A stretch of DNA of 64,000 nt from DASXQK01 sp963724385 (GTDB taxonomy: Bacteria > Pseudomonadota > Alphaproteobacteria > Dongiales > Dongiaceae). The position numbers were made by a program, and so were the translations under genes. Under the pieces are notes generated by a model. It worked only from the letters and a program-made list of their open reading frames with translations. It was not told where the DNA came from and searched no databases. Where the stretch lies: contig CAVRUJ010000002.1 of the NCBI GenBank assembly GCA_963724385.1, positions 1,674,001 through 1,738,000 of the forward strand, in the 5' to 3' direction. Position 1 is the first letter of the stretch. Each line of letters opens with the position of its first letter. Shown here piece after piece: positions 39,784-49,462 of this stretch.

Positions 39784-40781
39784 ATGTTTACCTGGAGGAA
39801 GTTGGGAAAATTGTTTGTGCCGCAGTCGGTCCCAGGCAAACCCTGGATGGCCGAATTCGCCCAAGCGCCGGCTACCCTTTTGTTCGACAATTTTCTACGG
39901 GTCTACTTTTCGTGCCGGCCGAAAGCAGATGCGGAGGGCCGGTATATCAGTCACTGCGCTTATGTTGACCTCGACCGCGGCAATCTATTTCGAGTGATCG
40001 ATGTTAGTGACCGCCCGATATTGCCACTCGGTGCGCCGGGCACCTTCGATGAATTTGGTACCTCTGCTGTGACCGTGCTGCGTGCCAGCGGGGCGCTGTG
40101 GGCATTCTATGGTGGATAAACTCACTTCAGAGTCAGTGCCATTTAACGTAGCGATCGGTGTCGCCATTAGCAAAGATGAAGGACGGTCCTTTTCAAGGAT
40201 CAGGGGAGGGTGGCGAATTTTATCATATTCCCTCAAGGAGCCTTTCATTTTGTAGGGCGCCAAAGTCCGCATTTTTCACGATCGCTGGTATATGTGGTAC
40301 ATCAGCGGCCGCAAAATGGAAGGTCGCCGATGGGCGACCGGAGCCAGTGTATAAAATCCGCCTAGCTGCTTCGTCCGACGGGCTGCACTGGGAGAAAGTC
40401 GATAGAGATATTGATTCCCAGCCGAGTCGAGGAAGACGAGTGCCAAGCGAAAGTCCGGACGTATTCTATGCGAACGGAAGATACCATATGTTCTTTTGCT
40501 ATCGATATAGCGCCCGCTATCGAGGGGCGGAGCGGGGTTACCGCATCGGCTATGCTGCCAGCGACAACCTCCTTGACTGGAGCAGGGATGATGGTCGCGC
40601 CGGTATGGGATATCCAGCGAAGGATGGGATAGTGAAATGATCAGCTATCCCCACGTTTTTCACGTCGCCGGACAGACCTATATGTCCTACCTTGGCAACG
40701 GAGTTGGGCCAATTCGGATTTGGCCTTGCTAAGTTGGAAGGGATTCTCAGAGTAAAAAGCTTATGCATTGGAAAAGATTAG
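39784..40781 (+). CDS. Beta-propeller glycosidase-like protein, copy 1 (frameshifted)
   Basis: It starts MFTWRKLGKLFVPQ two bases after wbqC. Repeated blade-like blocks are visible: FLRVYFSCRPKAD, AYVDLDRGN, PILPLGAPGTFDEFG, then after a shift near 40115 IGVAISKDEGRSFS. Further shifts near 40255 and 40430 lead into YKIRLAASSDGLHWEKV, SPDVFYANGRYHMFFCYR and GYAASDNLLDWSRDD. The pattern (sample/date/display blocks) is that of five-bladed propellers related to GH32/GH43/GH68. Proteins like this occur in polysaccharide clusters without proven hydrolysis. It is paralogous to the next gene. Confidence 0.7.
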
Positions 40782-41724
40782 GGAAGATATTTGACCCTGC
40801 GGAGCACCGTCTACACGTCGGCTATGGCGAATTCGCTCAGGCACCTAGTGTACTTCTGCACGGGGAGTTCGTTGCACAGATATGTCTCAACGCGGACGAG
40901 AGATGACCATGGCGCAAAGTATCGCAGCCATGTCGCATACGTGGACATGGACCACGACTAAGTCGGGTGGTTCGCCTGTCCGGCGAACCAGTGCTGCCCC
41001 TGGGAGCGCTCGGATGTTTTGACGAGCATGGCATTTTCCCGATCAGCGTTATTCGCCACAAGGTATTTGTGTACGGGTACACCTGTAGCTCGAGTCGGAG
41101 GCTTTCGGTCTCAGTCGAGACGGCAATCGGCCTGGCGATCAGTTACGACAACGGACTTACGTTCAAGCGGATTGGCGATGGTCAGATTCTAGCAGCCTCT
41201 CTGAACGAGCCTTGTCTGGTTGGCGACGCTTTCGTTCGAGAGATTAGTGGCACATTCCATATGTGGTACATTTTTGGCGTCGGCTGGAGCAGGAGCGACC
41301 CATCCGGCGCGCTGGAACGAACGTACAAAATCGGCCATGCAATCTCGGCTGACGGAATATCCTGGGCCAGAGAGGAGGGCCGTCAGATCATTGCCGACCG
41401 CCTGGGGCACCTCAGGAATTGCCAAGCGCTTCCAACCGTCATTGGCATCGACGGTCGCTATCATATGTTCTTCTGTTATCGGCATAGTTACGGCTTCAGA
41501 CCCGGTAAGGCGAGAGGATATCGCCTTGGTCATGCCTCGTCCGATGACCTTGTCGAGTGGTCTCGGAACGACGATCAAATGGCGCTCGAGCCAGGAGTTC
41601 GAATGGATGGGATTCAGAGATGCAATGCTCTCCTCACGTTTTCGAGCACAACGGCAGGTTCTATCTATTGTACAATGGAAACGATTTCGGCCGGCACGGT
41701 TTTGGCCTCGCAGTCCTGGAGTAG
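40763..41724 (+). CDS. Beta-propeller glycosidase-like protein, copy 2 (frameshifted)
   Basis: A tandem paralogue of the preceding gene, starting MHWKRLGKIFDPAEHRLHVG inside its 3' end. It has the same blocks: GEFAQAPSVLLHGEFV, SHVAYVDMDHD, PVLPLGALGCFDEHG, AIGLAISYDNGLTFKRIG, TFHMWYIFGVGW, YKIGHAISADGISW, IDGRYHMFFCYRHSYG and GHASSDDLVEWSRND. Shifts near 40885, 40960 and 41610 are needed; the last restores SPHVFEHNGRFYLLYNGNDF and the end FGLAVLE. The TAG stop shares a base with the GTG of the acyltransferase gene (TAGTG). Function is unknown beyond the fold. Confidence 0.7.
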
Positions 41725-42169
41725 TGCCGCAACTGTTTACCTTCTCAAAGGACAAAGCTGCGCTGCGACAGATTGCCGGTCATCTGCGTCAGTGCGATGA
41801 GCATTTTGTTCCCAGCCTAAGCAGTCGGCTTGATATAGACGGATACGCCCAGAAGATTGCGGTCCGGGCAACCACTTCGAGGCGTGGGCGGATGGCGTGC
41901 TTGTCGGACTTGTGGCCGTGTACGCCGATGACAACATGCATGCGGGCTATCTGACTAATGTTAGCGTCGTGCCCCGCTACCATCGGATGGGTCTTGCAAC
42001 TCAGCTGTTGGACCAGTGCGTCACCGCCGCCGTGAAAGGACGCTCATATTCCTTGATTCGACTGGAGGTGGACGCATCGAATGGCCCTGCTCGTGGTCTG
42101 TATGAGGGGAAGGGATTCCGGATAAGCGGCACCAGTGGCACCACACTCCTCATGGAGCTCACGCTGTAG
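41724..42169 (+). CDS. GNAT family N-acetyltransferase (one frameshift)
   Basis: About 148 residues. It begins at GTG overlapping the previous stop (VPQLFTFSKDKAALRQIAGH). After a shift near 41885 it continues DGVLVGLVAVYADDNMHAG, LTNVSVVPRYHRMGLATQLLDQ-like motif A (R-x-x-G-x-A acetyl-CoA loop), and LEVDASNGPARGLYEGKGF (motif B). It would transfer an acyl group from CoA to an amine. With the DegT aminotransferase at the head of the same operon, an amino-sugar N-acyltransferase role is likely. Confidence 0.82.
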
Positions 42170-42231
42170 CGGTATTGGCGGGGCCCGATGGACCGCTAGC
42201 GTGCCGGGCGGGGCGGCACGCGATGCTGTTG

Positions 42232-43562
42232 CTAGCGTTGCTTGTCGCTTTGCTGAGGTGGCGCCGAAACGCGGCGGCACAGCGCCGTAAGCAGCACCGC
42301 GTTGACCGCGAGGAAGCAGCCGATTGACTGGATTGTTCCATTCATAAGCGCGTCTCCAAGCGGGCACATCATCAGCAATGACGACACCACCATCACATGC
42401 CATTGGAAAGTATTTCTTTCATCCTCGTCGCATACCAGCAACGTCATCAGAAGCGGCGCTGCGAACAGTAGTGTGTAATATAGACCTGATACGGGCGGGT
42501 AGAGCACGTAGAAGCTCGTCAGAGCGAAGGTGGCCTGGAGAATTGTGAGGCGGCGTCGAAGCGCCGCAAGCACGAGAGCAGAGCGAACTCCATCACCGAC
42601 AGCACAGACACCGCCAGAAAGAGGTTCTTATCATAGTAGGGATGGATGTCGAACAGGGCCCGGATGGCCTTGGTAGCCCCAAACAGTGATGAATTCCACG
42701 CTAGTCCCATGTCGCCAATCACATAGGTGTCTACGTAGGCCCCATATCCGCCGAAAAGATCAGCGGGGCTATAGTCTGGATATACAATGCGTAAGCAGGA
42801 CAGCGAGGCAAGAGCAAGCCCGATGGAGAAACCTCCCGCTACTATCGGACCCCAAAGTTTCTCCGCCAGAGGACCCTCCCCTGCTCAACTCGATCGCACA
42901 AAACAAAGCACTGAAGGGCCGCAAGTTGACCGCTACCGCCAAGGACAACCAGCCCAAGACCCGGGCTTCTGTCCTGCGCGTATGTCAATACATACGCCAC
43001 AACTCCCAGACAATTCAGTCCGGCGGCAAAATTGCCCTATTCAGCATGAAAAGTGCTGGATAGGAGAACAGCAGAGTGTATGCAATCGCGATGCCCACGA
43101 AGGGGTACGGTTCCCCAGTCTTCCTAGGGTGGAAGAGCGCCGCTAACCCGACCGCTAAGCTCGCGTAGAAAACAACAAAGACTTCGTAGCATACGGTCGG
43201 CGTGGCATTAACTGCGAGGAGGCCCCCAAAGATTGCCATTAGCGTCGCCAACGGCGGAGCAACAATATGGGAGAATGCGGGGCTATTGTACGAATTATCA
43301 AGAAGATATTGCTGAAAAATCGGCGGCCAATCGGTGTATTCATGGGCGGCAAGCGCTTTGGCCACAATGAATTTGAACGTTAGGCCGGTCTTGAGCAGGA
43401 ACCGCAAAGCGGTCATCCGGATTGAAGAACATACCTCATGGTGAGGCTCCCCACGCGGAGAGGGCGCTGCAATAGGAGGGCCCGAAAGGCCAGAAATCCG
43501 AACAATGCTCCGATAAATAGTAAGGCTGTATGCCCATTCCTCTCAGTAACCGGGCTCAACAT
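42232..43562 (-). CDS. Membrane glycosyltransferase, GT87/DUF2029-like (frameshifted)
   Basis: Pieces in several frames join into one polytopic protein of about 440 residues. The ATG at 43562 opens MLSPVTERNGHT and a first helix ALLFIGALFGFLAFRALLL. Then come MTALRFLLKTGLTFKFIV, a periplasmic loop EYTDWPPIFQQYLLDNSYNS, FVVFYASLAVGLAALF, and a break near 43030 into NCLGVVAYVLTYAQDRS. GWLSLAVAVNLRPFSALF (a family-like Asn/Arg-Pro turn), DIHPYYDKNLFLAVSVLS and FYVLYPPVSGLYYTLLF follow. At least three shifts. It could use polyprenyl-phosphate sugars or be the missing polymerase. Confidence 0.55.
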
Positions 43563-43992
43563 CGGGCGGCCAATCAATTGGGACCAACTTTCTTAGTTGT
43601 GCGCAATTCCGATAAAGGTGTCGCCGGGCGCAAAGTTTCCTCCCGCAGCCTTCGGAGGGCGGCGCTCTATCCAGCTGAGCTACGAATGCTTCGCGCGCGA
43701 GCCGCCGGCACCATATCCGCGTAGATTAGCACAACCCCGGATCGAGCGCAGCGGGGGGCGACAGCGTGGCGATAGGTGTTCCCTGCGGCGGGCGGTGCAG
43801 GCTGACTATCTCGATGCCACTATCCATCTAAGGCTCTAGAACGACGACTAAGTAAGCCGCGAGATTGCCGAGTTTCGAGATGACTATCGTCGATGCGCAA
43901 CGGTGGCGCTGCTGATCCTCTGGGCGATAGGTCGGCTCGACGCGGGTCCAAGGCCGTGACAAGGTGGCGAATGGCGTGAGGGAAAATGGGAA
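43563..43992. other. Noncoding gap containing a tRNA 5' fragment
   Basis: 430 bases between the membrane-transferase gene and the glycine-rich gene. Besides the tRNA-like fragment listed separately, no open frame with a recognisable motif was seen on either strand. Confidence 0.5.
43640..43689 (-). pseudogene. tRNA-Arg(CCG)-like 5' fragment
   Basis: On the minus strand, GCATTCG-TA-GCTCAGCTGGATAGAGC is a perfect acceptor 5' strand and D-arm. It is followed by CCGCC-CTCCGAA-GGCTG, an anticodon arm with loop CTCCGAA (anticodon CCG, arginine) and one stem mismatch. No T-arm (TTCRANT) and no acceptor 3' strand follow, so it cannot be a working tRNA. It looks like half a tRNA gene cut by an integration or rearrangement. 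Confidence 0.65.
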
Positions 43993-44831
43993 ATGCGCAT
44001 AGTTGCTCTTAGCTTGCTTGCTGGCTTCATCGCCAGCGGAGCACACATTCGCGAAGCCAGCGCTGGCGGCATCGTTGCGGGCACCTACACCTGTCCCAAA
44101 ATTATGGTCAACGCTCAGGGCGAGATCACCACGATTTCCAACGGGAGTTGCGGCGGCGGTCTAGTCGGGATTCAACGCTTTGCCATCCATGGGACCTATA
44201 CCTTCAAGCCAGACGCTGGAACAAACGCGGTCTCTTATCAAACTGGCGGGCGCTGGCGGTAGTGGCGCTGGCTGCGGCACTCCAGCAGCCGGTTCGGCCT
44301 ACATCGGTCAAACAAGTGGCGGAGGTGCCTACCTGGAGAAGTTCCTGATTGCGAACTTCGATGGCAAGCAATTCGTGATCGGCCAGGGAGGTGCTAAATC
44401 GGCGGATGTCGGTCAAAACGGGGGTGATACCGCGTTCGACCCGACGGGTGGAAACTTTAGGGCAGGAGGCGGCAGAGGTGGCGTGGGCCAGAACATGGGC
44501 GAATATGGCTGGCAGGTTCTAGGACAAGCAGCGGGCGGCGTAGCGGTCAATGGTGACTATAACGAAGTGGGGCAGGGCGGCGGCCCTAACACTTCGCTTT
44601 CCGCAACCCTGAGTAAGTCTGGATACATGACCACTTCTAGCGTCGGCGCGAGTAGCCGATATGGGCAGGGTGGCGTCGCCGAAGTTATAGGGGGCCCTGT
44701 TTCGCTGCCTGGCGCTACTGGGATCGGGAATGGTTCTGGTGGAAGCGGGGGCCTATGCTTCTCTTTCAGGTCCTGACGAACCAGGCGGACCCGGAACAGA
44801 CGGCTATGCAGAATTCGACGAATACCGCTGA
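43993..44831 (+). CDS. Secreted glycine-rich protein (two frameshifts)
   Basis: The signal peptide MRIVALSLLAGFIASG precedes a mature protein of about 255 residues. It opens GGIVAGTYTCPKIMVNAQGE and HGTYTFKPDAGTNAV. After a shift near 44255 it becomes strongly Gly-rich: GGSGAGCGTPAAGSAY, FVIGQGGAKSADVGQNGG, FRAGGGRGGVGQNMGEYG and VNGDYNEVGQGGG. A last shift near 44745 gives the acidic tail PGGPGTDGYAEFDEYR. Gly-rich domains of this type occur in phage tail fibres and bacterial surface proteins. It lies between the two tRNA fragments, suggesting it came with a mobile segment. Function unknown. Confidence 0.6.
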
Positions 44832-45301
44832 CTATTGATCGCCAGTAGACGGCGCTAGACCCGCCGGCAGCTCCCGGGCTCCGCGTCGTTTACAACTTTG
44901 GACGCCCGGATCAAGACCCTCAGCATAGTCTGGGACGGCCCAAGTTCGTCCCTCTGTACGTTTCGGATTCAGTGCTCATGGGATCACTATAGCGTGCAGG
45001 AGGAACCGCGGCTTGCTTCACCTAACTTCCGTTGTGCTTGCTAGCGCCAGGGGCGCCACCCGTGTGAAAATCCATAACTCATTGAAATAATTGGCGCACC
45101 CGGCGATATTCGAACTCCCAACCACTGCGTTCGTTTAGAACGCACTCAAGCGATTGTTAACCTTACGATAGTCAACAGGGGCAAGGGAGTTCTCATGCTC
45201 CCGCGCCTTGCACGTGGTCGGGCAAGGCGGCAGGCCGGCCAAGTTTCGGGGCCTTCGGACAGGCGAATCCCCAAGAACCGCAAGCCGGTGGCATGCCCGG
45301 T
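44832..45301. other. Noncoding right end of the low-GC block
   Basis: 470 bases with no convincing gene on either strand. It contains the tRNA 3'-like fragment listed separately. GC content rises to the genome level at about 45190. Confidence 0.5.
45092..45150 (-). other. tRNA 3'-half-like sequence, possible attachment-site remnant
   Basis: On the minus strand TGCGTT-CTAAACG-AACGCA forms a perfect 6-bp stem with a 7-base loop like an anticodon arm. It is followed by GGGAGTTCGAATATC (T-loop TTCGAAT) and CGGGTGCGCCA (acceptor 3' strand plus CCA). There is no D-arm before it, and the T-stem pairs poorly. Integrating elements often leave such a copy of a tRNA 3' end at one border, but no direct repeat partner is seen in the window. 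Confidence 0.5.
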
Positions 45302-47145
45302 CTAGTCAGGATCGAATACGTCCCGGTAATCACGCTTGAGTGACTCATCCTGATCTTCCTTTTGCAGGATGCAATTGCCGACCACCAGCAGCTCGATCTC
45401 CGTGCCCATGAAGCAGCGGAAGCGTCCTCCGGCGTGCAGACGATCGGCTCGCCGCGCACGTTGAAGCTGGTGTTGACCAGCACCGGGCAGCCGGTGATGT
45501 GCCTTGAAAGCGCGATCAAGCGCATGGAAGCGCGGGTTGGTCTCGCGGTGCACGGTCTGAATGCGCGCGGAATAGTCGACGTGGGTGACCGCCGGAATCT
45601 CGGAGCGCGGCACGTTGAGCTTGTCGATGCCGAAGAGCTGCTGCTCGTCGGCGTCATCGCGCGCCGGTGCTTGGCCTGCACATCGGCGACCAGCAGCATG
45701 TAGGGCTGTCGGCGTCGAGCTCGAACCAGTCGCGACGTCTTCGCGCAGCACCGACGGCGCGAACGGCCGGAAGATTCGCGGTATTTGACCTTGAGATTGA
45801 GCGTAGTCTGCATGGTCGGCGAGCGCGCGTCGCCCAGGATCGAGCGCGCGCCCAGCGCGCGCGGGCCGAATTCCATGCGGCCCTGAAACCAGCCGACGGC
45901 CTTGCCGTCGGCGAGCGCGTCGCGCCGTGCCGTCGATCAGCTCCTCGTCGCTCACGCACGCTGAAACGCGCGCCCGGCCTGCGCGAGCCGCTGCTCGATT
46001 CCGCCTGGGCAGAAGCCGGCCCGAGATAGGCGCCGTGCATCGCGTCGCCCGTAGTCGCTGGCTGTCGCGGCTGCGCCAGGTGGAAATGATAGGCGGCCAG
46101 CGCCGCGCCCAAGCGCGCCGCCGGCATCGCCGGCGGCGGGCTGAATCCAGAGCCGCTCGAACTTGCCGTCGCGCAGGATCTTGCCGTTGGCGACGCAGTT
46201 CAGCGCGACGCCGCCGGCCAGGCAGAGATTTCGAGCGCCGGTTTCCGCGGCGAGCGAGCGGGTCAGCCGCAGCACGACCTCTTCGTGCACCGTCTGGATC
46301 GAGGCGGCCAGATCCATGTGGCACTGCGTCAGCCGAGCTTCCGGCTGGCGCGGCGGCCCGCCGAACAGCTCGTCGAAGCGCTCGTTGGTCATGGTCAGGC
46401 CGGTGCAGTAGTCGAAATAGGACTGGTCGAGCCGGAACGATGCCGTCGGCCTTGAGATCGATCAGATGATCGAGGATCATGCCGTGCGTAGTTCGGCTCG
46501 CCGTAGGGCGCCAGGCCCATCAGCTTGTATTCGCCGGAATTGACTTTGAAGCCGGTGTAATAGGTGAAGGCCGAATAGAGCAGCCCGAGCGAATGCGGAA
46601 AGTGGATTTCCTTGCAGGATCTCGAGGTGGTTGCCGTTGCCGATGGCCGACGGAGGTGGTGGCCCATTCGCCGACGCCGTCCATGGTGAGCACAGCGCCT
46701 CGTCGAACGGCGAGGGATAGAAGGCGCTGGCGGCGTGGCTCAGATGATGCTCGGTGAACAGCAGCGCGATTCCCAGTCGAACTCCGGATCGAGCGTCTGC
46801 AGACTCGCTTGCCGAGCAGAGTCTTCTGAAACAGCTTCTCCTTGAGCCACAGCGGCATGGCCATGCGGAACGACGCGAAGCCGCGCGGCGCGAAGGCAGA
46901 TAGGTCTCGAGCAGGCGCTCGAATTTCAGAAACGGCTTTTCGTAGAAGACGACGTGATCGACGTCTCGCAGATCGAGCTTCCGGCCTGCGCGCAGGCAAT
47001 AGTCGATCGCGTGCGCGGGGAAAGCGCGCGTCGTGCTTCTTGCGGCGTGAAGCGCTCTTCCTGGGCCGCGGCGACGATTCGGCCGTCCTCGACCAGGCGC
47101 GGCGGCGCTGTCGTGATAGAAGGCCGAGATGCCGAGGATGCGCAT
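45302..47145 (-). CDS. O-carbamoyltransferase (NodU/CmcH/SxtI family), heavily frameshifted
   Basis: A conceptual protein of about 610 residues. N-terminal Kae1-like domain: MRILGISAFYHDSAAA, LDLRDVDHVVFYEKPFLKFE, FTEHHLSHAASAFYPSPFDE (His cluster for iron and carbamoyl-AMP), GEYKLMGLAPYGEP, and NLCLAGGVALNCVANGKIL. C-terminal domain: MEFGPRALGARSILGDAR, FRPFAPSVL, ending LQKEDQDESLKRDYRDVFDPD in part. Ten or so frameshifts break it, the densest damage in the window. The family transfers carbamoyl from carbamoyl phosphate to a hydroxyl, with ATP. It begins eight bases after the SxtK-like gene and forms a module with it, SxtJ and the SGNH gene. Confidence 0.85.
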
Positions 47146-47153
47146 GCGCCGAG

Positions 47154-47303
47154 TCAGAACAGCGTGTAGATGAACGGCGCGACCACTGATCCCTGGCTCG
47201 GCATCAGCAGCCACCGAAAACTGCCATGACGATAAACACCGGCAACAACCAGAACTTCTTGCGGACGACGCAGGAAGCCCCAGAACTCGCTCAAGAAAGA
47301 CAA
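47154..47303 (-). CDS. DUF5989 / SxtK-like small membrane protein (two frameshifts)
   Basis: A tiny gene that must be read by eye. A TTG start after GAGAGG gives LSFLSEFWGFLR, then after a one-base shift near 47270 VRKKFWLLPVFIVMAVFGG, then after a second near 47222 LLMPSQGSVVAPFIYTLF and stop. This is the DUF5989 pattern of about 50 residues with one transmembrane helix, always encoded beside SxtJ and an O-carbamoyltransferase. It probably helps the carbamoyltransferase work at the membrane, but no function is proven. It sits 12 bases after the SxtJ stop. Confidence 0.75.
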   Translation of the reverse strand: MSFLSEFWGFLRRPQEVLVVAGVYRHGSFRWLLMPSQGSVVAPFIYTLF

Positions 47304-47315
47304 CGCTGCCTCTCT

Positions 47316-47747
47316 TTAGTACATTCGCGGGAATCCGCCAGCGTCCGGGCCCGGAGGATCGCGACGAATCCAATAGCTGTTCAACCCGCGCTCCATCTTC
47401 AGCTGAAGAGGGTCCTTGCGCAGCAACCTCGATATCGCGCCTGCCGGGGTGATAACGCCGTAAAATATAATCGCCATCATGACGGGCGATACAATACGGT
47501 GCAGGAGAAGGCCAAATCCATACCACGCTTGGTTGAAGGGCGACAGCAGCCCAGGCGCGGCCAGGCTGGCAAGGCACAACAAGCCGGAAGCTGCCAGCGA
47601 CCACCAGCGTATGTGCCCATGGTGCCAAAGAGGCACAAATCCAATGAGTGCAAAGACAAATGCAAAAACCGCGCCGAAGCGGCGATCCGACGTCCGCCGC
47701 ACCTCCGGCTCGCGCACTAGCTCTTCATGGAAGTTGCTGGCGCCCAC
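47316..47747 (-). CDS. SxtJ family membrane protein
   Basis: 143 residues from a GTG start placed behind GAGGAGGG. It has two or three helices (FAFVFALIGFVPLWHHG; LAASGLLCLASLAAPGLL; IVSPVMMAIIFYGVITPAG). The conserved C-terminal end GAISRLLRKDPLQLKM and SYWIRRD identifies SxtJ proteins, named from the saxitoxin cluster. They travel with carbamoyltransferases and a DUF5989 protein, as here. Role unproven, presumably at the inner membrane. Confidence 0.8.
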   Translation of the reverse strand: MGASNFHEELVREPEVRRTSDRRFGAVFAFVFALIGFVPLWHHGHIRWWSLAASGLLCLASLAAPGLLSPFNQAWYGFGLLLHRIVSPVMMAIIFYGVITPAGAISRLLRKDPLQLKMERGLNSYWIRRDPPGPDAGGFPRMY

Positions 47748-48077
47748 TCTAGCCCTCCTCTGTCGGGCCACCCAATGCCGGGGAACAAGCAATTGGTCGA
47801 TCCCGAGCCCAGCTGCTGACGCGCTTAGGCCATCGTAAGGTCAGTACTGCAGCTTCTCAATCGCCTTCCTCGCGGTCTTCAAGCACGCTCCGCCCGAGTA
47901 CAGCCCCCAAGTCATCGTCGGCTTCTCGCGCCCAAGCCTGCGGCGACATTGTTCTCGGCAACTTGCGCTTTCCAGTAGGGTCGCCATCGTCTTGGGATCG
48001 GGCGAAAGACGCAACCGGTCCGCAACTCCGGCGTCCCTCCTTGCACTGGCGCGAGACCTGGGGAGGTCTATTGGCCG
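47748..48077. other. Gap between SGNH and sxtJ-like genes
   Basis: 330 bases without a recognisable gene. Open frames here are low-confidence and on the wrong register for either neighbour. An internal promoter for the three-gene carbamoylation set could be here, but no boxes stand out. Confidence 0.4.
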
Positions 48078-49344
48078 CTACTGGCAGATCTTTCGCACCG
48101 TCTCCACGATTGACTGCGCGAATTTCAGCGAGCCTTTTCGATTGAAATGCCCTTCGTCGAAAAAATCATCCTTCTGCCAATTTTCCGCAAGCGGCGTCCC
48201 GAGGAAGTAGGATTGAGAACTCGCCCGCCGCCTCGGCCAGGTTCTGGTTCATTAATCGCATAAGCTTGCCCATGTCCTTGGCCCTTACAAAAGGCCAGCC
48301 CACCGCGGACGGGTCTTTCGCCAATTTCGAATAATTCAGAATTTGCGGAACGAAGATGACGCGTACGCCAAAGACGCGGCCGATTGCGCCAATCAGCCTG
48401 ATGTTGTCGCGGTAGATCCCTGATAGCCGCATGTCCTCTTTGTCCGACGGCTCGCCGGTAGCATCCGGAGGCAACCGCGGCTCAAACATGGACATGAAAT
48501 ACGACAGCAGCAGGCTGTTCGATTCCACGATGGAAGGATGGCGCTTCAGGTAGAGACCTTCGACCAAGTAAGAATATTCAAAGTTCGAATAGTCAACGCG
48601 AAGGTCCCTGACATGCGCGTTCCGCAAATCGTTCCAGCCCTCGTAATAGAGCGCGCAGGCCGGCCGCGACTCCCGAAAGGCAAAGAGGCTCTGGGTCATG
48701 GCCTCGGCTGAGCTGAAGGCGGGCACCGCCAAATTCCGGACTTCGAAGTTCGCTCCGAGCAGCCGCGAAAGCTGGCTGGGCCACGTATCCGGGTCGGTGT
48801 TGCCAACGTCGTAGGCTGCGGAGCCTCCGAAAACAAACACGAGTTTCGGGTTTGCGACTTTGCCTTCATTGATCGTCGTCCGCCGGCCGCTCGGGTCGTG
48901 GGTCACCCCAGGAAAGAGAACGCCGGGATGAGGAACGGCGATCACGAACGGATGCGGGTCGAAGCGGCCGTACATGACCTGTGCGACAGGGCGGTAGAGA
49001 TGCCCTTGAGTGGCGAGGAAATACGCATTTGCTGCCATCTCTGCCAAGAGCAACAGCAGTATGCAATGGGACAGCCAGGCCGTTTTCCTCGAACACGCCG
49101 CGGCAAATCCGAGAAGCGAGATCCATCCCCATATCAGGTAATAGGTTAATGCGGCCCGCTCCTCAGCGACTTTATAGAAATCTGAATGTCCGTCGGACGC
49201 TCTCGCGATATAGGCCCAGTACTGGTATATGCACAGTACTGCAGTGATCGCGCCAGAGAGAGCCAGCAGCGTCAAGATCAACCTTCTGAAGTGCCGCTCT
49301 CCGGCTTCCGCAGCAGCGTTGGGGGGAAACTTGCCCTGAGACAT
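48078..49344 (-). CDS. Membrane-anchored SGNH/GDSL hydrolase (one frameshift)
   Basis: About 421 residues. N-terminal helices (LILTLLALSGAITAVLCIY; LTYYLIWGWISLLGFAAA; HCILLLLLAEMAANAYF) anchor a periplasmic SGNH domain. Block I is LVFVFGGSAAYDVGNTD with the catalytic serine. Block III is YYEGWNDLRNAHV with the Asn of GxND. Block V appears only after correcting a frameshift near 48212: KDDFFDEGHFNRKGSLKFA with the Asp-x-x-His pair. It ends VRKICQ. Such proteins acylate or deacylate surface glycans. It heads the carbamoyltransferase module, as it does in other polysaccharide clusters. Confidence 0.82.
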
Positions 49345-49444
49345 GGCATGGCATCCTGCGTGTCCAGTGGATGAGCGAGGGAGGATTCAAGCAGCGGGCG
49401 CGACGACGGATCTGAGATCGGTGACGAGCATCCCGCAGAAATCG

Positions 49445-49462
49445 ATCGCGCTTAAGCGCGAT
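49445..49462. repeat. 18-bp perfect palindrome
   Basis: ATCGCGCTTAAGCGCGAT reads identically on both strands and covers the stop codon of the GT87-type gene on the minus strand. It may be a terminator stem without loop, or a copy of a dispersed repeat. No second copy is in the window. Confidence 0.45.

Larger units (their letters stand above)
31270..45190. other. Lower-GC polysaccharide cassette (probable acquired island)
   Basis: Hand counts on sample lines give about 50-55% GC here against about 65-70% on both sides. Gene content is typical of a variable O-antigen/capsule cassette: GT2 enzymes, flippase, aminotransferase, WbqC, acyltransferase and methyltransferase. The right end carries two tRNA-derived fragments. 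It separates rfbF from rfbH, which normally sit together. No integrase or transposase is visible, so the mechanism is not shown. Confidence 0.65.

Noticed and set aside
43640..43720. A functional tRNA-Arg
   Set aside because: The D-arm and anticodon arm are good, but no T-arm or 3' acceptor strand follows, and the anticodon stem has a mismatch.
43993..45190. A prophage
   Set aside because: One glycine-rich secreted protein and tRNA scraps are not enough; no integrase, capsid, terminase or lysis gene is present.
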